Shown here in pieces: positions 32,365-41,386 of a stretch of DNA of 64,000 nt. Positions within the stretch are counted from its first letter, which is position 1, and the number at the start of each line of letters is the position of its first letter. This DNA comes from Lentzea aerocolonigenes (GTDB lineage: Bacteria > Actinomycetota > Actinomycetes > Mycobacteriales > Pseudonocardiaceae): NCBI RefSeq assembly GCF_000955955.1, contig NZ_JYJG01000069.1:20271-84270 (forward strand), read 5' to 3'. Position numbers and translations under genes: made by a program. The notes under the pieces are model-generated. The model worked only from the letters and a program-made list of their open reading frames with translations, did not search any database and had not been told where the DNA came from.

Positions 32365-33082
32365 GTGCGGCGTCCGCGATGCTCTTCGCCTCGCGGGCGC
32401 CCGCTTCCAAAGCCGAGCAGACGAACAGGATCCACTGAGCCAGGCCCTCGATCTCGCCGGACGCGAACGCCACGGACGCCGCTTCGTACTCGGACGAACG
32501 GCGCAGGCACGCCACCTCCGGCACGCCCAGGCCCTTGGGGTCGAGACCGCTGGAGATCGACGTCATCCGGGCCGCGGCACGGGCGACCACACCGTTGGCG
32601 ACCTCGAACGGGGCCAGGCCGAGCAGTTCGCCGTGCACCACCGCGACCAGAACCGGCGCCGGCACGGACGTTCCGCCGGTGACCAGTGACGCGAGCAGGT
32701 CGAGTCGCTGCGACACGTGCTCGGAGACGCGCGGCCGTCCGACGTCGGCAGTCAGATCCGCGGCGGCGAGAACGTGCAACCGCGCGAGGGCCTGCAACGG
32801 CGCGCGTTGCCAAACACCAACCAGACCGCCCAGTGCCTCGGCAACGCGCAAAGACCCTGCCAGCACGGGATCAGTGACCTCTCCGGAGGACGGGATCTCG
32901 GTCGGCCCACCCTCCAGCGCGGCCGACGCACGGGCCGCGCGGACGGACGCTTCGGCCGCCGTCGTGGCCCAGCCGCGCAAGTTCACCCGATGGCGGTGCA
33001 CCTGGAAGACGGCGTCCTTGGCCGCGTTGGCGGCGTCGGCCACACCAGGCAAGGAAAGCAGCGGAGCAAGCGGATCGGTCAC
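32354..33082 (-). CDS. Conserved hypothetical protein (Rv3662c-like)
   Basis: 242 aa, helical and Ala-rich, soluble. The N-terminal RAARASAALEGGPTEIP is reminiscent of the inhibitory S-x-x-I-E-G helix of Fic proteins, but no Fic HPFxxGNGR core follows, so I do not assign that function. Corresponds by position to Rv3662c between the HAD/ssd block and acs in M. tuberculosis. Confidence 0.75.
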   Translation of the reverse strand: MTDPLAPLLSLPGVADAANAAKDAVFQVHRHRVNLRGWATTAAEASVRAARASAALEGGPTEIPSSGEVTDPVLAGSLRVAEALGGLVGVWQRAPLQALARLHVLAAADLTADVGRPRVSEHVSQRLDLLASLVTGGTSVPAPVLVAVVHGELLGLAPFEVANGVVARAAARMTSISSGLDPKGLGVPEVACLRRSSEYEAASVAFASGEIEGLAQWILFVCSALEAGAREAKSIADAALTG

Positions 33083-33196
33083 GGTCGCGCAGAGTACCTG
33101 ACCAGGTGAAACGCGTGATCCAGCTCACTGGCCAGACCGTTGAGCGCGCAACTTCGCCCGTTCATCGCGCCACACGTGCTTCAACCAGACAAAACG

Positions 33197-33222
33197 GGTT
33201 ACACAATGACAGCCGTGTAACC
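33197..33222. promoter_or_regulatory. Palindrome upstream of acs
   Basis: GGTTACAC, 10 nt, GTGTAACC: perfect 8-bp inverted repeat about 120 bp before acs and 115 bp before the divergent gene. A candidate operator; it does not match the Crp/GlxR consensus TGTGA-N6-TCACA. Confidence 0.45.
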
Positions 33223-33341
33223 AACCTCCCAAGATTGGTCTGAACCTTTCGGGGGAGGAGCCTGTTGGAAGTGAACTGGCTCGCACTACGGTCAGTACCC
33301 GCATCCCCAACCGGTCTGGATTTTCCAGGAGGTCTCGCACC

Positions 33342-35324
33342 ATGACGCAGTCGCCAGGCCAGGGCCAAGCTCTGGACAACCTGCTCACGGAGAGCAGGAC
33401 GTTCCCGCCCTCCGACGAGTTCGCGGCGCAGGCGAACGCGCAGCCCGAGCTGTACGAGGAGGCGAAGGCCGACCGCGAGGCGTTCTGGGCGAAGCAGGCG
33501 GAGCGGCTGCACTGGGACACCAAGTGGACGCAGGTGCTCGACTGGTCGGACGCGCCGTTCGCGAAGTGGTTCGTCGGCGGCAAGCTCAACGTCGCCTACA
33601 ACTGCGTCGACCGGCACGTCGAGTCCGGCCACGGCGACCAGGTCGCCATCCACTGGGAGGGCGAGCCCGGTGACTCCCGCGCCATCACCTACGCCGAGCT
33701 GCAGCGCGAGGTCTGCAAGGCCGCGAACGCGCTGAAGTCGCTGGGCATCGGCGCCGAGGACCGCGTCGCGATCTACATGCCGATGGTCCCAGAGGCGATC
33801 TTCTCGATGCTCGCCTGCGCCCGTCTCGGCGCGATGCACAGCGTCGTGTTCGGCGGCTTCTCCGCCGAGGCGCTGCGCACCCGCATCGAGGACTCCTCGT
33901 GCAAGCTCGTGATCACGACCGACGGTCAGTTCCGCCGCGGCAACCCGTTCCCGCTCAAGCCCGCCGTGGACGAGGCCGTCGCCGCCGCGCCGTCCGTGGA
34001 GAAGGTGCTCGTCGTGCGGCGCACCGGTTCCGAGGTCGCGTGGTCGGACAAGGACGTGTGGTGGCACGAGCTGGTGGACGGCCAGTCCGACGTGCACACC
34101 CCCGAGGCGTTCGACTCGGAGCACCCGCTCTTCATCCTCTACACCTCGGGCACCACGGGTAAGCCGAAGGGCATCCTGCACACGTCCGGCGGCTACCTCA
34201 CGCAGGCGTCGTACACGCAGCACTACGTCTTCGACCTCAAGCCGGACACCGACGTGTACTGGTGCACCGCGGACATCGGCTGGGTCACCGGCCACAGCTA
34301 CATCGTCTACGGCCCGCTGTCGAACCGCGTGACGCAGGTCGTCTACGAAGGCACGCCGAACACCCCGCACGAGGGCCGCCACTGGGAGATCGTGCAGAAG
34401 TACGGCGTCTCGATCTACTACACGGCGCCGACGCTGATCCGCACCTTCATGAAGTGGGGCGCGGACATCCCGGCCAAGTACGACCTGTCGTCGTTGCGCG
34501 TGCTGGGTTCGGTCGGCGAGCCGATCAACCCCGAGGCGTGGATCTGGTACCGCGAGAACGTCGGTGGCGGCAAGGCCCCCATCGTCGACACGTGGTGGCA
34601 GACCGAGACCGGCGCGATCATGATCTCGCCGCTGCCCGGTGTCATCTCGACCAAGCCCGGCTCGGCGCAGCAGCCGCTGCCCGGCATCGGCGCGAAGGTC
34701 GTCAACGACGAGGGCGTCGAGGTGCCCCACGGTGGCGGTGGCTACCTGGTGCTGGACGAGCCGTGGCCGTCGATGCTGCGCGGCATCTGGGGCGACGAGG
34801 AGCGCTACCGCGACACGTACTGGTCGCGCTTCGGCGAGCAGGGCTTCTACTTCGCGGGTGACGGCGCCAAGTACGACGCCGACGGCGACATCTGGCTGCT
34901 CGGCCGGGTCGACGACGTGATGAACGTGTCCGGCCACCGCATCTCCACCACCGAGGTCGAGTCCGCACTGGTCTCGCACCCGACCGTGGCTGAAGCCGCG
35001 GTCGTGGGCGCATCCGACGCGACCACCGGCCAGGGCATCGTGGCGTTCGTGATCCTGCGCGGTGGTGCGGGCTCCGACGCCGGTGGTGCCGAGGCGATCA
35101 AGGCGCTGCGCGACCACGTGGCCAAGGAGATCGGCCCGATCGCGAAGCCGCGGCAGATCATGGTCGTGCCGGAGCTGCCGAAGACCCGCTCGGGCAAGAT
35201 CATGCGCCGCCTGCTGCGCGATGTGGCCGAGAACCGTGCCGTCGGTGACGTGACGACGCTGGCCGACTCGTCGGTCATGGATCTCATCTCGGCCGGCCTG
35301 CAGTCGGGCAAGTCCGAGGACTGA
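33342..35324 (+). CDS. acs: Acetyl-CoA synthetase (AMP-forming)
   Basis: 660 aa. Activates acetate to acetyl-CoA. AMP-binding P-loop YTSGTTGKPKGI, TWWQTETGAIMISPLPG, and GRVDDVMNVSGHRIST at the hinge. The C-terminal RSGKIMRRLLR carries the lysine that is acetylated for control in other bacteria. ATG preceded by AGGAGG. Ends at a strong terminator. Confidence 0.98.
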   Translation: MTQSPGQGQALDNLLTESRTFPPSDEFAAQANAQPELYEEAKADREAFWAKQAERLHWDTKWTQVLDWSDAPFAKWFVGGKLNVAYNCVDRHVESGHGDQVAIHWEGEPGDSRAITYAELQREVCKAANALKSLGIGAEDRVAIYMPMVPEAIFSMLACARLGAMHSVVFGGFSAEALRTRIEDSSCKLVITTDGQFRRGNPFPLKPAVDEAVAAAPSVEKVLVVRRTGSEVAWSDKDVWWHELVDGQSDVHTPEAFDSEHPLFILYTSGTTGKPKGILHTSGGYLTQASYTQHYVFDLKPDTDVYWCTADIGWVTGHSYIVYGPLSNRVTQVVYEGTPNTPHEGRHWEIVQKYGVSIYYTAPTLIRTFMKWGADIPAKYDLSSLRVLGSVGEPINPEAWIWYRENVGGGKAPIVDTWWQTETGAIMISPLPGVISTKPGSAQQPLPGIGAKVVNDEGVEVPHGGGGYLVLDEPWPSMLRGIWGDEERYRDTYWSRFGEQGFYFAGDGAKYDADGDIWLLGRVDDVMNVSGHRISTTEVESALVSHPTVAEAAVVGASDATTGQGIVAFVILRGGAGSDAGGAEAIKALRDHVAKEIGPIAKPRQIMVVPELPKTRSGKIMRRLLRDVAENRAVGDVTTLADSSVMDLISAGLQSGKSED

Positions 35325-35338
35325 TCTGCGTAAACGTG

Positions 35339-35366
35339 ACGGGCGCCCTCGGAAGAGGGCGCCCGT
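35339..35366 (+). terminator. Terminator after acs
   Basis: ACGGGCGCCCTC, GGAA loop, GAGGGCGCCCGT: perfect 12-bp stem with a GNRA tetraloop, 14 nt after the stop. Confidence 0.9.
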
Positions 35367-35449
35367 TCGCGTTAAGGTTGCATCAGGGTGAGCCGGGAAG
35401 TCTGGTCGGCACGAGGATTTGTCGTACCTGCTGACCGCTTGGGAGCCCC

Positions 35450-36616
35450 GTGTCGCGCAAGAAGGCAGTTGTCGCCGAGTTCGCCCGTTACCTCCGCACG
35501 GAAACCGTGGGTGGCACCGTGCTGCTCGGCGCCACGGCCATAGCGTTGCTCTGGGCCAATTCGCCGTTGTCCCCCGCCTACTTCGGCCTCAGAGACCTCC
35601 AGGCCGGGCCACTGTCCATTGGGGACTGGGCCAAGGACGGGTTGCTGGCCGTCTTCTTCTTCGTGGCCGGGCTTGAGCTCAAACGAGAGCTCGTCGTCGG
35701 AGAGCTGTCGCAGCTGAAGGCCGCGATCTTGCCCGTGGTGGCGGCGATCGGCGGCATGATCGTGCCCGCGTTGATCGCGTTGACGATCGGCTGGGGGCAG
35801 CCGGGCATCGAGAAAGCGTGGGCGATTCCGGTCGCCACGGACATCGCGTTCGCGCTGGGCGTGCTGGCGATCACCGCGTCCGGGTTGCCGTCGAGTCTGC
35901 GGGTGTTCCTGTTGTCGTTGGCCGTGGTGGACGACCTGGGTGCGATCGTCGTGATCGCGATCCTGTTCACGGCGAAGTTCAACCTGCTCGCGGCCGGGGC
36001 GGTCGTGCTGCTGCTGGCCCTGTACGCCTTCCTGCAGCACAAGAGGATCACCTCGCCGTTCCTCTACGTGCCGATCGCGCTCGCCACCTGGTGGTTCATG
36101 CACGAGTCTGGCATCCACGCGACGATCGCCGGGGTGGCGCTGGCGTTGCTGACGCGGGTGAAGCGCGACCCGTACGAGCAGGAGGCGCCGGCGGTGAGGC
36201 TCGAGCACCTGCTGCAGCCGTGGTCGGCTGGGGTGGCGGTGCCGGTGTTCGCGCTGTTCGCGGCCGGGATTCCGGTGGGCGCGGAGGCGTTCGGGAAGCT
36301 CTTCGCGGACAAGATCGCGATCGGGGTGATGGTCGGACTGGTCGTCGGCAAGGTGATCGGAATCGTGGGGGCGTCGGCGCTGGCCGTCGCGGTCAAAGCA
36401 GCGGTCTGGCCGGCCGGTGCCGGGCCGCGGGACATCGTCGCGGTGGCGACGCTGGGCGGAGTCGGGTTCACGGTCAGCCTGCTGATCGCCGAGCTGTCCC
36501 TCGGCGAGGCGGAGACCGCGAAGGCCGCCGTCCTGCTCGCGTCCATGATCGCGTCGCTGCTCGCCGCGGTGTTGCTCATTCGCCGCAGCCGGGCACATGG
36601 CACCATGTCCGGGTGA
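35450..36616 (+). CDS. nhaA: Na+/H+ antiporter NhaA
   Basis: 388 aa, about 11-12 membrane helices. NhaA motifs FFFVAGLELKRELV, PVATDIAFALGVLAI and VVDDLGAIVVI, the last with the two ion-binding aspartates. GTG 35450 with GGGAG just upstream. Overlaps the holin-like gene by GTGA. Confidence 0.95.
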   Translation: MSRKKAVVAEFARYLRTETVGGTVLLGATAIALLWANSPLSPAYFGLRDLQAGPLSIGDWAKDGLLAVFFFVAGLELKRELVVGELSQLKAAILPVVAAIGGMIVPALIALTIGWGQPGIEKAWAIPVATDIAFALGVLAITASGLPSSLRVFLLSLAVVDDLGAIVVIAILFTAKFNLLAAGAVVLLLALYAFLQHKRITSPFLYVPIALATWWFMHESGIHATIAGVALALLTRVKRDPYEQEAPAVRLEHLLQPWSAGVAVPVFALFAAGIPVGAEAFGKLFADKIAIGVMVGLVVGKVIGIVGASALAVAVKAAVWPAGAGPRDIVAVATLGGVGFTVSLLIAELSLGEAETAKAAVLLASMIASLLAAVLLIRRSRAHGTMSG

Positions 36617-37053
36617 CCACCAGGGAGCACATCGCGTCGATTCCGCTGACCGCAGACGACCCGACGGCCGAGGCCTCGATCGGCGGTCTTGTTCGTGATG
36701 CGACCGCGCACATGTCGACGTTGGTCAGAGCAGAGGTCGAGCTCGCCAAGGGTGAGCTGGTCAAGGAGCTCAAGAAGGGCGCCTTCGGCAGCGCCTACCT
36801 GATCGCCGCTCTCACGGTGCTCTGCTTCAGCCTGTTCTTCCTCTTCATGGCGCTCGGCTTCGGCTTCTCGGAGTGGTGGGGCTGGCCGAGGTGGGCCGGC
36901 TTCGGGCTCGTGTTCGTCGTGATGCTCCTCGCCGTCGGGGCGCTGGCCCTGCTCGGCGTGCGCAAGCTGAAGAGGATCAAGGCGCCGGAGAAGTCGATCG
37001 CGGAGGCGAAGGAAACGATCGCCGCGCTGACGAGCCGGGGCGACGACAACTGA
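36613..37053 (+). CDS. Phage-holin-family membrane protein (DUF1469)
   Basis: 146 aa. An N-terminal cytoplasmic helix with LVRDATAHMSTLVRAEVELA, two membrane helices (YLIAALTVLCFSLFFLFMA; GFGLVFVVMLLAVGALALLG), then KAPEKSIAEAKETIAAL. Same family and order as Rv3669. Not a phage gene; often paired with cell-envelope genes. Coupled to nhaA. Confidence 0.88.
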   Translation: MTTREHIASIPLTADDPTAEASIGGLVRDATAHMSTLVRAEVELAKGELVKELKKGAFGSAYLIAALTVLCFSLFFLFMALGFGFSEWWGWPRWAGFGLVFVVMLLAVGALALLGVRKLKRIKAPEKSIAEAKETIAALTSRGDDN

Positions 37054-37073
37054 GCCGCAAACCCGACCCGTCC

Positions 37074-37967
37074 GTGGTGCGGGTCGCGGGTCCGTGGACG
37101 CACCGCGACGTCTCGGCCAACGGCATCCGCCTGCACGTCGCCGAACTCGGCGAGGGACCGCTCGTGCTGCTCCTGCACGGGTTCCCCGAGTTCTGGTGGT
37201 CGTGGCGGCACCAGCTGACGACGCTCGCCGAGGCCGGCTACCGCGCGGTGGCCGTCGACCTGCGCGGGTACGGCGACTCGGACAAACCACCGCGCGGCTA
37301 CGACGGCTTCACGCTCGCCGGTGACATCGCGGGCCTGATCAAGGCGCTCGGCGCCCAACGCGCACACCTGGTGGGTCACGCGTGGGGCGGCGCCACGGCC
37401 TGGACCGTCGGCGCGATCCACCCGCGCCTGGTCTCGTCGATCTCGGTGCTGGCCGCGCCGCACCCGCTGGCGATGCGCCGCGCGTTCCGCAGGCATCCCC
37501 GGATCAACTCGCACGTGCTGCGCTTCCAGCTGCCGATCTACCCGGAACGCTGGCTGACCGGCGAGAACGGCCTGCAGGTCGCCCGGCTGCTGTCGGCGTG
37601 GTCCGGGCCGAAGTGGCGGTCAGCGCCCGAGTTCGACGAGGTCATCCGCCGCTGCCGCCAGGCGATGACGATCCCCGGCGTCGCCCACAGCGCGATGGAG
37701 TACTTCCGGTGGGCGGTGCGCTCGCAGATCCGCAGCGACGGCCGCCGGTTCATCGAGGCGGTCGACAAGCCGATGCAGGTGCCGGTGCTGCAGATCCACG
37801 GCGCCCTGGACCCGATCACCCTGGAGTCCTCCGCCCGCGAGTCGCGACCGTGGCTCGGGCCGGGGTCGGAGTTCCGGTGCCTGCCCGAGGTGGGGCACTT
37901 CCCGAACCAGGAGGCGTCCCACACCACGAGCAGGCTGATCACCGAGTTCCTGCGGAAGACGTCCTGA
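37074..37967 (+). CDS. EphE-like alpha/beta hydrolase, nucleophile position altered
   Basis: About 297 aa. HGFPEFWWSWRHQL is the epoxide-hydrolase HGxP motif; DLRGYGDSDKP follows. The nucleophile elbow is GHAWGGATAW, with Ala where epoxide hydrolases have Asp (GHDWGG). The acid (ALDPITLE) and the histidine (PEVGHFPNQE) are present. Orthologous position to ephE (Rv3670). Start uncertain: GTG 37074 or 37077, or CTG 37050 overlapping the previous stop. Activity as an epoxide hydrolase is doubtful. The 3' end overlaps the convergent gene by 29 bp. Confidence 0.85.
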   Translation: MVRVAGPWTHRDVSANGIRLHVAELGEGPLVLLLHGFPEFWWSWRHQLTTLAEAGYRAVAVDLRGYGDSDKPPRGYDGFTLAGDIAGLIKALGAQRAHLVGHAWGGATAWTVGAIHPRLVSSISVLAAPHPLAMRRAFRRHPRINSHVLRFQLPIYPERWLTGENGLQVARLLSAWSGPKWRSAPEFDEVIRRCRQAMTIPGVAHSAMEYFRWAVRSQIRSDGRRFIEAVDKPMQVPVLQIHGALDPITLESSARESRPWLGPGSEFRCLPEVGHFPNQEASHTTSRLITEFLRKTS

Positions 37968-39429
37968 ACGCGGTCGTCAGCGCTCCGGCCGGGTCGTCCG
38001 GCAGATCCACCGAACGCCAGGCGATGTAGCCGTCCGGCCGCACCAGCGACGCGCCCTTTTCGGACAGTCCGAACAGCTCCAGCTGCTCGATCCGCTCATA
38101 CGTCACGCCCGCTCGTTGCGCCGCCTCCTCCCACTGCGGGTGGTCGGCGACGAGCACCCAGCCGCGCTGGAAGAGGTCCAAAGTGGACTTGCCCGGCTCG
38201 ATCCACGCGTGCGGGGCGCGCGTGCCCGGCTGGCCGTTCCACAGCTCCGGGAGCTGCGCCGGCGGCAGTTCAGGTCCGGCTCCCAGCACGGCGTCCGAGC
38301 GGTAGAGCATGCCGAAGTGCATGGCGTTGTTGTCGTACAGCACGGCGTCCTCGGGCTCGCCGTCCCGGTTGTGGCCGTCGTTGCGCGCGAAGATCTGCTG
38401 GTGGCAGAGGGTCGCGACCGGGCGCCGTTCCGCGTCGTAGGTGTCCAACAAGGACGGTCGTGACTCGCCGCCCAGCACGGCGGCGAGCTTCCAGGCCAGG
38501 TTGTGCGCGTCCTCGATGCCCACATTCGCCCCGAACCCGCCACGGCTCGGCGGCAACGTGTGCGCGGCGTCGCCTGCCAGGAAGATCCGGCCGGCCGAGA
38601 ACTGGTCGGCGACGCCCGCGGAGATCGTCCAGCGCCCCGTCGTGATGATCTCGACGGGCAGGTCGTCCCTGCCGATCGCCTGGTAGATCCTGGCCACCAG
38701 CTCGGCCTCGGTGTAGTCGCGGTCTTCGAGCATCAGCACCCAGCGGCCGTCGCCGTAGGTGGTCAGGAAGCCGATGCCGTCGATCACGAACTGGCCGATC
38801 CCGTCCTTGAGGTACTCGTCCAGCGGCGCGCGGAACAGCACGCTGCGGGAGGTGTGCATGAACCCGCGACCGGTGCGGGTGATGCCGAGCGCCTCCCGGA
38901 TCGGGCTGCGGTGGCCATCGGCCGCGACCAGGTAGTCCGCCCGGATCTCGTACGGCTCGCCATCGCCCTGCACGATCGCCGTCACGCCCTCGTCGTCCTG
39001 CGAGAACTCCAGCATCCGGGTGCTCATCCGGATGTCCGCGCCGAGCTGGCGGGCCTTGTCCCGCAGCAGCGGCTCCATCCGGTCCTGGGCCACCCCGACG
39101 CCCTTCGACGGCGAGTACTCGACGTCGGAGATCTCGGCCGGAGGCGACCAGAACGTCTCGTCGTACTTCCTCCCGACCAGGCTCTCCGCCTTGACCCGCC
39201 GGATGCCGAAGCCCTTGCCCACGTTGCTGCGCGGCAGCTCGTCCGCCAGCCCGGTCGCGCGCATCAGCTCGCCCACCCGAGCGTTGAAACCGACCGCCCG
39301 CGGGTGCGGTGAGCTGCCCGGATGCTTCTCCACCAGCGTCACGTCCACACCGCGCCACGCCATGAACAACGCGGCCGACGTTCCCGCCAGGCCTCCCCCG
39401 ACCACCAACACAGAAGTCTTCACCAGCAT
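37939..39429 (-). CDS. FAD-dependent aromatic monooxygenase (PheA/TfdB type)
   Basis: About 496 aa class A flavoprotein hydroxylase. Rossmann motif VLVVGGGLAGTSAAL, DG motif YLVAADGHRSPIRE, and FAD-binding GRIFLAGDAAHTLPPSRG. A C-terminal thioredoxin-like region is visible, as in polyketide or phenol hydroxylases. GAGAGGGG precedes ATG 39429. Divergent from a TetR gene with three operator-like repeats between, so likely inducible; it may act on an aromatic antibiotic or phenolic compound. Confidence 0.92.
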   Translation of the reverse strand: MLVKTSVLVVGGGLAGTSAALFMAWRGVDVTLVEKHPGSSPHPRAVGFNARVGELMRATGLADELPRSNVGKGFGIRRVKAESLVGRKYDETFWSPPAEISDVEYSPSKGVGVAQDRMEPLLRDKARQLGADIRMSTRMLEFSQDDEGVTAIVQGDGEPYEIRADYLVAADGHRSPIREALGITRTGRGFMHTSRSVLFRAPLDEYLKDGIGQFVIDGIGFLTTYGDGRWVLMLEDRDYTEAELVARIYQAIGRDDLPVEIITTGRWTISAGVADQFSAGRIFLAGDAAHTLPPSRGGFGANVGIEDAHNLAWKLAAVLGGESRPSLLDTYDAERRPVATLCHQQIFARNDGHNRDGEPEDAVLYDNNAMHFGMLYRSDAVLGAGPELPPAQLPELWNGQPGTRAPHAWIEPGKSTLDLFQRGWVLVADHPQWEEAAQRAGVTYERIEQLELFGLSEKGASLVRPDGYIAWRSVDLPDDPAGALTTAFRTSSAGTR

Positions 39430-39437
39430 CCCCTCTC

Positions 39438-39486
39438 GATACGCTGTATCGCTCAATACACTGTATCGCAAGGAGACGCTGTATTG
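39438..39486. promoter_or_regulatory. Three operator-like repeats between monooxygenase and TetR
   Basis: GATACGCTGTATC (39438-39450), ATACACTGTAT (39456-39466) and GACGCTGTATTG (39475-39486): three related elements spaced 18-19 bp, the first two palindromic around C-T. Probably the TetR operator region for both divergent genes. Confidence 0.7.
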
Positions 39487-39495
39487 TCCAGCCCG

Positions 39496-40206
39496 ATGCC
39501 GAACGAACTCGTGTGGGACCGCCCAGAGCCGCCCAGCAAGCCGTCGCCGACCCCGTTGAGCAGGGATCTGATCGTGAGCGCCGCGATCAGGCTCGCCGAC
39601 GAGGGTGGGCTCGACGAGGTGTCGCTGCGCAAGGTGGCCGCCGCGTTGAACGCCGGCCCCATGCGGCTGTACGGCTACATCGAGACCAAGGACGAGCTGC
39701 TCGACCTGATGGTCGACGAGGTCTACGGCGAGATCGAACTGCCCCCACCCGGGACCGGCTGGCGCGAGGGGCTGACGCAGATCGCTGCCGGCATCCGCGC
39801 GGCGGCGAAGCGGCACGAGTGGTTCGTCGACCTGGTCGGGGGCCGCCCGCGCCGGGGCCCGAACTCACTGCGGCACATGGAGGCGTCACTCGCCACGCTC
39901 GAGGGCAAGCCGGAGTTCCCGACCATCGACCACGTCCTGGGCGCGGTCGGCACGGTGATGGCGTTCGTCCACGGCGCGGTCCGCGGCGAGGTCACCGAGG
40001 CGCGCGCCGAACGGTCCACCGGCATGACCGAGGAGCAGTGGCAGCGGGCGTCCGGCCCGTACATCGAGCGGATGCTGGCGACCGGGGAGTTCCCGACGCT
40101 CGCCAAGGTCGTGTACGACGCCGAGCACACCAACTCGGCGGCTGTGTTCGACATCGGTCTGAGCTACGTGCTCGACGGCATCGCTACGAGGCACACCCCT
40201 GCGTAG
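39496..40206 (+). CDS. TetR-family regulator with TetR-C domain
   Basis: 236 aa. HTH: IVSAAIRLADEGGLDEVSLR then RLYGYIETKDELLDLMVDEV. The C-terminal half fits the TetR_C class (as in TetR itself). ATG 39496 chosen. Divergent from the monooxygenase; convergent with marP with a 23-bp overlap. Confidence 0.92.
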   Translation: MPNELVWDRPEPPSKPSPTPLSRDLIVSAAIRLADEGGLDEVSLRKVAAALNAGPMRLYGYIETKDELLDLMVDEVYGEIELPPPGTGWREGLTQIAAGIRAAAKRHEWFVDLVGGRPRRGPNSLRHMEASLATLEGKPEFPTIDHVLGAVGTVMAFVHGAVRGEVTEARAERSTGMTEEQWQRASGPYIERMLATGEFPTLAKVVYDAEHTNSAAVFDIGLSYVLDGIATRHTPA

Positions 40207-41371
40207 ACGCGCGGCGGGTCAGCGTCGGCGCCTTCTGCGCCATCGACTGCACCTGCTGCGCGGTCAGCACGAAGCCCGTCTCCGGGTCGTCCACCGCGGC
40301 ACCGAAGACCACGCCCATCACGCGGCCCTGCGTGTCCACCAGCGGGCCGCCGGAGTTGCCGGACCGGACCTCGGCGCGAACCGTGTAGACGTCCCGCGTG
40401 ACCGTCTGGGCGTCGTAGATGTCCGGACCGCGCAGCAGCGGGATCCGCTCGCGCACACGGGCCGGGGACGGCTTGTACGGACCGTCCAGCGGATAGCCGA
40501 GCACGATGCCGTCCTCGCCGGGCTGCACCTCGTCGCTGCGGAACTGCAGCGGCGTGGCCTCCAGGTCCGGCACCGCGAGCACAGCGATGTCCGTACGCGG
40601 GTCGTAGGCGACGACGGTGGCGTCGAACTGGCCGCGGCCGACCTCGACCGTCACCTCGTTCGTGCCGGCGACCACGTGCGCGTTGGTCATGACCCGTTCC
40701 GGCGCGATCACGAACCCGGTGCCTTCGAGAGCACGCGAACACGACGGCGCGCGACCGCGGATCTTCAGCACGGACGACTGCAGCCGCTTCGGCACCGGGG
40801 AGTTCGCGAGCTGGTCGTTCGGCGGCTCGACCTCCTTGAGCGGCGTCCGGTTGAACGGGTCCATCGCCGCCGGGAAACCCGAGACGTCGAAGAGCTTCTG
40901 CAGGTCACCGGACAGCACCCGCGCGGCCTGCGGCATGGTCTGGTCGACCTTGCCGAGGATCACCGACTGCTTGAGCGACGACGTGAGATCAGGCAGGCCG
41001 ACGACCGAGGTCAGCGGGAGCGCGATCATCCACGCCACGATGAAGACGACCAGGCCCTGCACGATGGCGCCCAGGGCGTTGTCCGCGCCGCGCAACGGCG
41101 ACGCGTTGACCCTGGCCTTGATCGTCCGCCCGATGTAGACGCCGATCGTCTCGCCCAGCGCCACGAGCAGCACCACGATGCCGACCGCGAACACGACCTT
41201 GGTGACGACGTTCTCGAACTGGGACACCAGCAGCGGTGCGATCTGCGTGCCGAGGATCAGGCCGACGAGCACACCGACGAACGCGGGCAGCGCGACGACC
41301 ATGCCTTGCCTGGCCCCGGACACCGCGGCGATCGCGGCAAGGCCCAGCACGAGCAGGTCAACCCAGTTCAA
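40184..41371 (-). CDS. marP: Periplasmic serine protease MarP with CvpA-like membrane domain
   Basis: 395 aa. Four membrane helices at the N-terminus (first LLVLGLAAIAAVSGA), then a chymotrypsin-like protease: His in TNAHVVAG, Asp in DPRTDIAVLAV, Ser in RSGNSGGPLVD. Cysteines in APSCSRAL and at the C-terminus (QGCAS) match the regulatory disulfide of M. tuberculosis MarP (Rv3671c), needed for acid resistance. First of a leftward marP-nudix-tlpA-nth order, as in mycobacteria. Confidence 0.95.
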   Translation of the reverse strand: MNWVDLLVLGLAAIAAVSGARQGMVVALPAFVGVLVGLILGTQIAPLLVSQFENVVTKVVFAVGIVVLLVALGETIGVYIGRTIKARVNASPLRGADNALGAIVQGLVVFIVAWMIALPLTSVVGLPDLTSSLKQSVILGKVDQTMPQAARVLSGDLQKLFDVSGFPAAMDPFNRTPLKEVEPPNDQLANSPVPKRLQSSVLKIRGRAPSCSRALEGTGFVIAPERVMTNAHVVAGTNEVTVEVGRGQFDATVVAYDPRTDIAVLAVPDLEATPLQFRSDEVQPGEDGIVLGYPLDGPYKPSPARVRERIPLLRGPDIYDAQTVTRDVYTVRAEVRSGNSGGPLVDTQGRVMGVVFGAAVDDPETGFVLTAQQVQSMAQKAPTLTRRASTQGCAS

Positions 41372-41386
41372 CCCGAAACCTCCGCC

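Noticed and set aside
33162..35117. Long leftward frame opposite acs
   Set aside because: Arg/Val/Leu-rich shadow of the acs gene caused by high GC; acs has full family motifs.
36613..37053. Prophage remnant, because of the holin-family name
   Set aside because: No other phage gene nearby; this family is a normal chromosomal neighbour in actinobacteria.
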